From: Vasconcelosia minhoensis LEGE 07310
GTDB lineage: Bacteria > Cyanobacteriota > Cyanobacteriia > Phormidesmidales > Phormidesmidaceae
Assembly (NCBI RefSeq): GCF_015207255.1
Contig: NZ_JADEXG010000032.1
Span: forward strand, 1 to 55,590
Length of the DNA stretch: 55,590 nt
Direction: 5' to 3'
Position numbers and translations under genes: made by a program. The notes under the pieces are model-generated. The model saw only the letters and a program-made list of their open reading frames with translations, did no database searches and was not told the DNA's origin. The first letter of the stretch is position 1. Every line of letters begins with the position of its first letter. Below are positions 52,702-55,590 of the stretch, one piece after another.

Positions 52702-53079
52702 TCATGAAAGAACTTGCCCTGTTTGAGCGATCGCGGCTTTAAGCGAGTCAGGACAGTAGGACATATCCACTAAATCAATCTTAAAGTCTGAGTCAATATC
52801 CTGCAGCTGGGCAACGGCTGACCAATCGCTTTGAGGAGCAATTCCCCAAACTGCCAAGTCGATATCAGAATTCAGCGAAAACCAGGGACACAGTAGGGAC
52901 CCAAACACGGCAACTTTTTCCGCCGCGAAGTTTTGCTTCAGCAGATCAGCGGCCTGATGTGCTAGCAGCCAAGCCCGCTGACGGCGCCGAATAATCTGCC
53001 GCTGAGTTGATTGACTGCGACGCTGGGCGGAGGCACGGTAAATCGCCATTGCCTGGGAGGTTAGAGCAGAAGAACCCAT
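52702..53079 (-). CDS. MNT-type nucleotidyltransferase with N-terminal extension
   Basis: A 125-residue protein. AVFGSLLCPWFSLNSDIDLAVWG gives GS and the DxD pair of the nucleotidyltransferase fold, written here as FGSLL and SDIDLAV. A basic N-terminal helix (RRSQSTQRQIIRRRQRAW) precedes it. An ATG at codon 11 (MAIYRASAQ) is an alternative start. No HEPN partner is adjacent, unlike standard HEPN/MNT pairs. Confidence 0.82.
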   Translation of the reverse strand: MGSSALTSQAMAIYRASAQRRSQSTQRQIIRRRQRAWLLAHQAADLLKQNFAAEKVAVFGSLLCPWFSLNSDIDLAVWGIAPQSDWSAVAQLQDIDSDFKIDLVDMSYCPDSLKAAIAQTGQVLS

Positions 53080-53193
53080 AGAGCAGAATGAGAGGAAAGA
53101 GGATATCTCCCTTGTATTTTAAGTGAGGAAGCAGGGCGCTTCTTGGGATGAGGAAGCGCGATCGCATCAAGCAGCTATGAATTACGGTATAGG

Positions 53194-53667
53194 CTAAAGC
53201 GTTTGATAATATTCTTCTAGCAGGGCCAAGACGGCTGCTAGCTGTCGTCTGTGCTTTTCGCTGGGCTCAAGCTGGAAGCGGATTTGCCCAGCACGGCATC
53301 CAGCTTCGATTCTAGCTCGGCGAGCTGCTCGTTCTGCTTCCTCAGCGCTTCGGTTCCTTTCTTGAATTCTTCGTTGCTCTTCCTCAGCGATAAAGTTCGC
53401 TTGGCGAGTTCGGAACTCTGCTTCCTCAGCGTTTCGTTGTACTTCCTCAGCCCGGCGTTGTACTTCTTCAACTCGGATAAACCCCCGTAGGACCTGATCC
53501 ACTGCCACAGTGAAAAACGTGACGGCGGCGAGGAGGAGGCCGACCCACTGGGGCAGGACGATTCGGTATGAGGTGAATTCGAGGGTGTCATAGCTGAGGA
53601 CAACTCCAGTCAGAAAAACCAGTAAGGTCGCAAAAATCGCGACAAAGGTCTGAAAATCAATAGGCAT
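53194..53667 (-). CDS. Membrane coiled-coil protein, array copy 1
   Basis: A 157-residue protein. Two hydrophobic spans (FVAIFATLLVFLTGVVL about 7-23 and VGLLLAAVTFFTVAV about 42-56) are followed by a charged coiled coil of heptads such as VQRRAEE, then EEQRRIQE, an Arg/Ala-rich RAARRARIEAGCRAGQIRF region and LLEEYYQTL. The probable topology is two spans with a cytoplasmic coiled coil. Unknown family. Confidence 0.82.
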   Translation of the reverse strand: MPIDFQTFVAIFATLLVFLTGVVLSYDTLEFTSYRIVLPQWVGLLLAAVTFFTVAVDQVLRGFIRVEEVQRRAEEVQRNAEEAEFRTRQANFIAEEEQRRIQERNRSAEEAERAARRARIEAGCRAGQIRFQLEPSEKHRRQLAAVLALLEEYYQTL

Positions 53668-53714
53668 CTCTGCTGTGATTTTAACCCAGGAAGTTGAGCG
53701 TCACGGTGCAGCGC

Positions 53715-54146
53715 TCAGAGCGTCTGGCGATATTCCTCCAGCAGGGCCAAAACGGCGGCTAGCTGTCTTCGGTGGGCTGGGCTGGGCTCCAGCTGGAATC
53801 GGATTTGGCCAGCACGGCATCCAGCTTCGATTCGAGCTCGGCGAGCTGCTCGTTCTGCTTCCTCAGTGATAAGGTTCGTTTGCCGAGTTCGGAACTCTGC
53901 TTCCTCAGCGTTTCGTTGTACTTCCTCAGCCCGGCGTTGTACTTCTTCAACTCGGATAAACCCCCGTAGGACCTGATCCACTGCCACAGTGAAAAACGTG
54001 ACGGCGGCGAGGAGGAGGCCGACCCACTGGGGCAGGACGATTCGGTATGAGGTGAATTCGAGGGTGTCATAGCTGAGGACAACTCCAGTCAGAAAAACCA
54101 GTAAGGTCGCAAAAATCGCGACAAAGGTCTGAAAATCAATAGGCAT
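53715..54146 (-). CDS. Membrane coiled-coil protein, array copy 2
   Basis: A 143-residue copy with the same N-terminal spans and C-terminal region but fewer heptads than copy 1 (it goes directly from EEAEFRTRQTN to LITEEAERAARRAR). The preceding 48 bases repeat in copy 3. Confidence 0.82.
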   Translation of the reverse strand: MPIDFQTFVAIFATLLVFLTGVVLSYDTLEFTSYRIVLPQWVGLLLAAVTFFTVAVDQVLRGFIRVEEVQRRAEEVQRNAEEAEFRTRQTNLITEEAERAARRARIEAGCRAGQIRFQLEPSPAHRRQLAAVLALLEEYRQTL

Positions 54147-54193
54147 CTCTGCTGTGATTTTAACCCAGGAAGTTGAGCGTCACGGTGCAGCGC

Positions 54194-54625
54194 TCAGAGC
54201 GTCTGGCGATATTCCTCCAGCAGGGCCAAAACGGCGGCTAGCTGTCTTCGGTGGGCTGGGCTGGGCTCCAGCTGGAATCGGATTTGGCCAGCACGGCATC
54301 CAGCTTCGATTCGAGCTCGGCGAGCTGCTCGTTCTGCTTCCTCAGTGATAAGGTTCGTTTGCCGAGTTCGGAACTCTGCTTCCTCAGCACTTCGTTGTAC
54401 TTCCTCAGCGCTTCGTTGTACTTCTTCAACTCGGATAAACCCCCGTAGGATTTGATCCACTGCCACAGTGAAAAACGTGACGGCGGCGAGGAGGAGGCCG
54501 ACCCACTGGGGCAGGACGATTCGGTATGAGGTGAATTCGAGGGTGTCATAGCTGAGGACAACTCCAGTCAAGAAGACCAGAAGGGTCGCAAAAATCGCAA
54601 CAAAGGTTTGGAAGTCAATGGGCAT
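54194..54625 (-). CDS. Membrane coiled-coil protein, array copy 3
   Basis: A 143-residue copy, nearly identical to copy 2. Differences are small: Val to Ile before LRGF, and RSAEE replaces RRAEE or RNAEE in the heptads. This suggests very recent duplication or gene conversion. Confidence 0.82.
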   Translation of the reverse strand: MPIDFQTFVAIFATLLVFLTGVVLSYDTLEFTSYRIVLPQWVGLLLAAVTFFTVAVDQILRGFIRVEEVQRSAEEVQRSAEEAEFRTRQTNLITEEAERAARRARIEAGCRAGQIRFQLEPSPAHRRQLAAVLALLEEYRQTL

Positions 54626-54723
54626 CTCTACTTTAATTTTAGCCCAGGGAGCGACAAGACGCTTTTCTAGGTGAGAGGGCGCACGATCGCATCACGTCAG
54701 CTAGAAATCACAGTACATAATAC

Positions 54724-55302
54724 TCAAAGCGTTTGGCGATATTCCTCTAGCAGAGCCAGGAGGGCGACTAGCTCTCTTCGGTGGTCGGCACTGGGCTCAA
54801 GCTGGAATCGGATTTGCCCAGCACGGCATCCAGCTTCGATTCGAGCTCGGCGAGCTGCTCGTTCTGCTTCCTCAGTGATAAGGTTCGTTTGCCGAGTTCG
54901 GAACTCTGCTTCCTCAGCGTTTCGTTGCTCCTCTCGAATTCTTCGTTGCTCCTCTCGAATTCTTCGTTGCTCCTCTTGAATTCTTCGTTGCTCTTCCTCA
55001 GCGATAAAGTTCGTTTGGCGAGTTCGGAACTCTGCTTCCTCAGCGTTTCGTTGTGCTTCCTCAGCTCGGCGTTGTACTTCCTCAGCTCGGCGTTGTACTT
55101 CTTCAACTCGGATAAACCCCCGTAGGACCTGATCCACTGCCACAGTGAAAAACGTGACGGTGGCGAGGAGGAGGCCGACCCACTGGGGCAGGAGGATTCG
55201 GTATGCGGTGAATTCGAGGGTGTCATAGCTGAGGACAACGCTAGTCAGGAAGACCAGAAGGGTCGCAAAAATGGCGACAAAGGTTTGGAAGTCAATGGGC
55301 AT
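54724..55302 (-). CDS. Membrane coiled-coil protein, array copy 4
   Basis: A 192-residue copy, the longest seen. Its coiled coil is expanded with consecutive units such as QRRIQEE, QRRIREE, QRRIREE and QRNAEEA, encoded by 21-base direct repeats around 54925-54995. The spans differ slightly (TSVVLSYD, ILLPQWVG). Confidence 0.82.
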   Translation of the reverse strand: MPIDFQTFVAIFATLLVFLTSVVLSYDTLEFTAYRILLPQWVGLLLATVTFFTVAVDQVLRGFIRVEEVQRRAEEVQRRAEEAQRNAEEAEFRTRQTNFIAEEEQRRIQEEQRRIREEQRRIREEQRNAEEAEFRTRQTNLITEEAERAARRARIEAGCRAGQIRFQLEPSADHRRELVALLALLEEYRQTL

Positions 55303-55398
55303 CTCTACTTTAATTTTAGCCCAGGGAGCGACAAGACGCTTTTTGAGGTGAGAAGGCGCGATCGCATCACGTCAGCCAGGAATCACGGTACACAACCT

Positions 55399-55590
55399 TC
55401 AAAGCGTCTGGCGGTATTCCTCCAGCAGGGCTAAAACGGCGGCTAGCTGTCTTCGGTGGTCTTCGCTGGGCTCAAGCTGGAATCGGATTTGGCCAGCACG
55501 GCATCCAGCTTCGATTCTAGCTCGGCGAGCCGCTCGTTCTGCTTCCTCAGCGCTGCGGTATCTTTCTCGAACTCTTCGTTGCTCCTCTTG
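55399..55590 (-). CDS. Membrane coiled-coil protein, array copy 5 (partial)
   Basis: The last 63 residues of a fifth copy, read directly: starting QEEQRRVRERYRSAEEAE at the window edge and ending LLEEYRQTL with its stop at 55399. The N-terminal spans lie beyond the window. Confidence 0.82.
   Translation of the reverse strand, partial: QEEQRRVRERYRSAEEAERAARRARIEAGCRAGQIRFQLEPSEDHRRQLAAVLALLEEYRQTL

Larger units (their letters stand above)
53194..55590 (-). repeat. Tandem array of near-identical genes, at least five copies
   Basis: Stops at 53194, 53715, 54194, 54724 and 55399 mark five successive copies of one gene; the second and third are exactly 479 bases apart and almost identical including the intergenic DNA. 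Copies differ mainly in the number of 21-base units encoding coiled-coil heptads. The fifth copy runs off the right edge, so the array is longer than seen. Confidence 0.92.

Noticed and set aside
53238-55238. Second same-strand frame open in each array copy, also coiled-coil-like
   Set aside because: The frame is open in all copies because the copies are nearly identical and the 21-base units lack stops in that frame. It starts inside the first membrane-span coding region without a ribosome site, so it is treated as a shadow.
53194-55590. CRISPR-like direct repeats
   Set aside because: The short repeats are adjacent 21-base coding heptads without unique spacers, and no cas genes are present. 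No CRISPR array was seen elsewhere in the window.
1-55590. tRNA, rRNA or known riboswitch genes
   Set aside because: I looked through the larger intergenic stretches by eye and saw no cloverleaf or conserved RNA signature; a covariance-model search would be needed to exclude them fully.

Overview
The window comes from a cyanobacterium. The palindrome GCGATCGC (HIP1) recurs throughout, and several genes are typical of cyanobacteria: a 74-residue rpoZ followed by a DUF1818 gene, Uma2-family genes, hisA and ispE. The nearest sequenced relative cannot be named by reading alone. The bulk is GC-rich; AT-richer islands mark likely acquired DNA.

Layout. (1) 1-2922, plus strand: two adjacent DUF697-type GTPase genes. 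(2) 2941-29400, all minus strand: a roughly 26 kb accessory island with the look of a defence island. In transcription order it holds an SNF2-family helicase and an Eco57I-like adenine methylase (ATGA overlap, resembling DrmD/DrmMI of class 1 DISARM), Uma2, a DUF2281-like protein, a PD-(D/E)XK-like protein, a 57-residue protein plus an MNT nucleotidyltransferase, ParA, a ParB/HhH protein, a RelE::UvrD fusion, a 1781-residue DUF1998 helicase ending in a nuclease-like domain, an unrecognised 1060-residue protein, a 1297-residue helicase overlapping it (TAATG), and a 56-residue membrane ORF. A DUF433 gene closes the island. (3) 29476-35362, minus strand: cysteine hydrolase, ADP-ribosylglycohydrolase, and a tightly overlapping operon of kinase, two permeases and an ATPase. 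(4) 35586-39131: small heat-shock protein, a gene-poor stretch, a coiled-coil membrane gene and an intact IS66-family element with perfect 16-bp ends. (5) 39300-43824: hisA, conserved cyanobacterial genes, methyltransferase, Tat-lipoprotein aldo/keto reductase, Uma2. (6) 43846-47966: a nitrogen-scavenging operon (Rieske oxygenase, broken creatininase, type III glutamine synthetase-like ligase, ABC permease, broken gene) behind a textbook NtcA promoter and cut at its 3' end by an IS1-family remnant. (7) 48001-50136: ispE, rpoZ and neighbours. (8) 50225-55590: M15-type peptidase with three repeats, sulfotransferase, MNT gene, and a tandem array of at least five near-identical membrane coiled-coil genes running off the window.

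Most interesting points: the 3148-19474 module, which I cannot match to a named system and which combines two large SF2 helicases, a toxin-like::UvrD helicase fusion and a ParA/ParB pair; the methylase whose specificity region is AT-rich between GC-rich flanks and which carries a dispersed repeat in frame; and the NtcA box with exact -10 spacing in front of a decaying amine-nitrogen operon.
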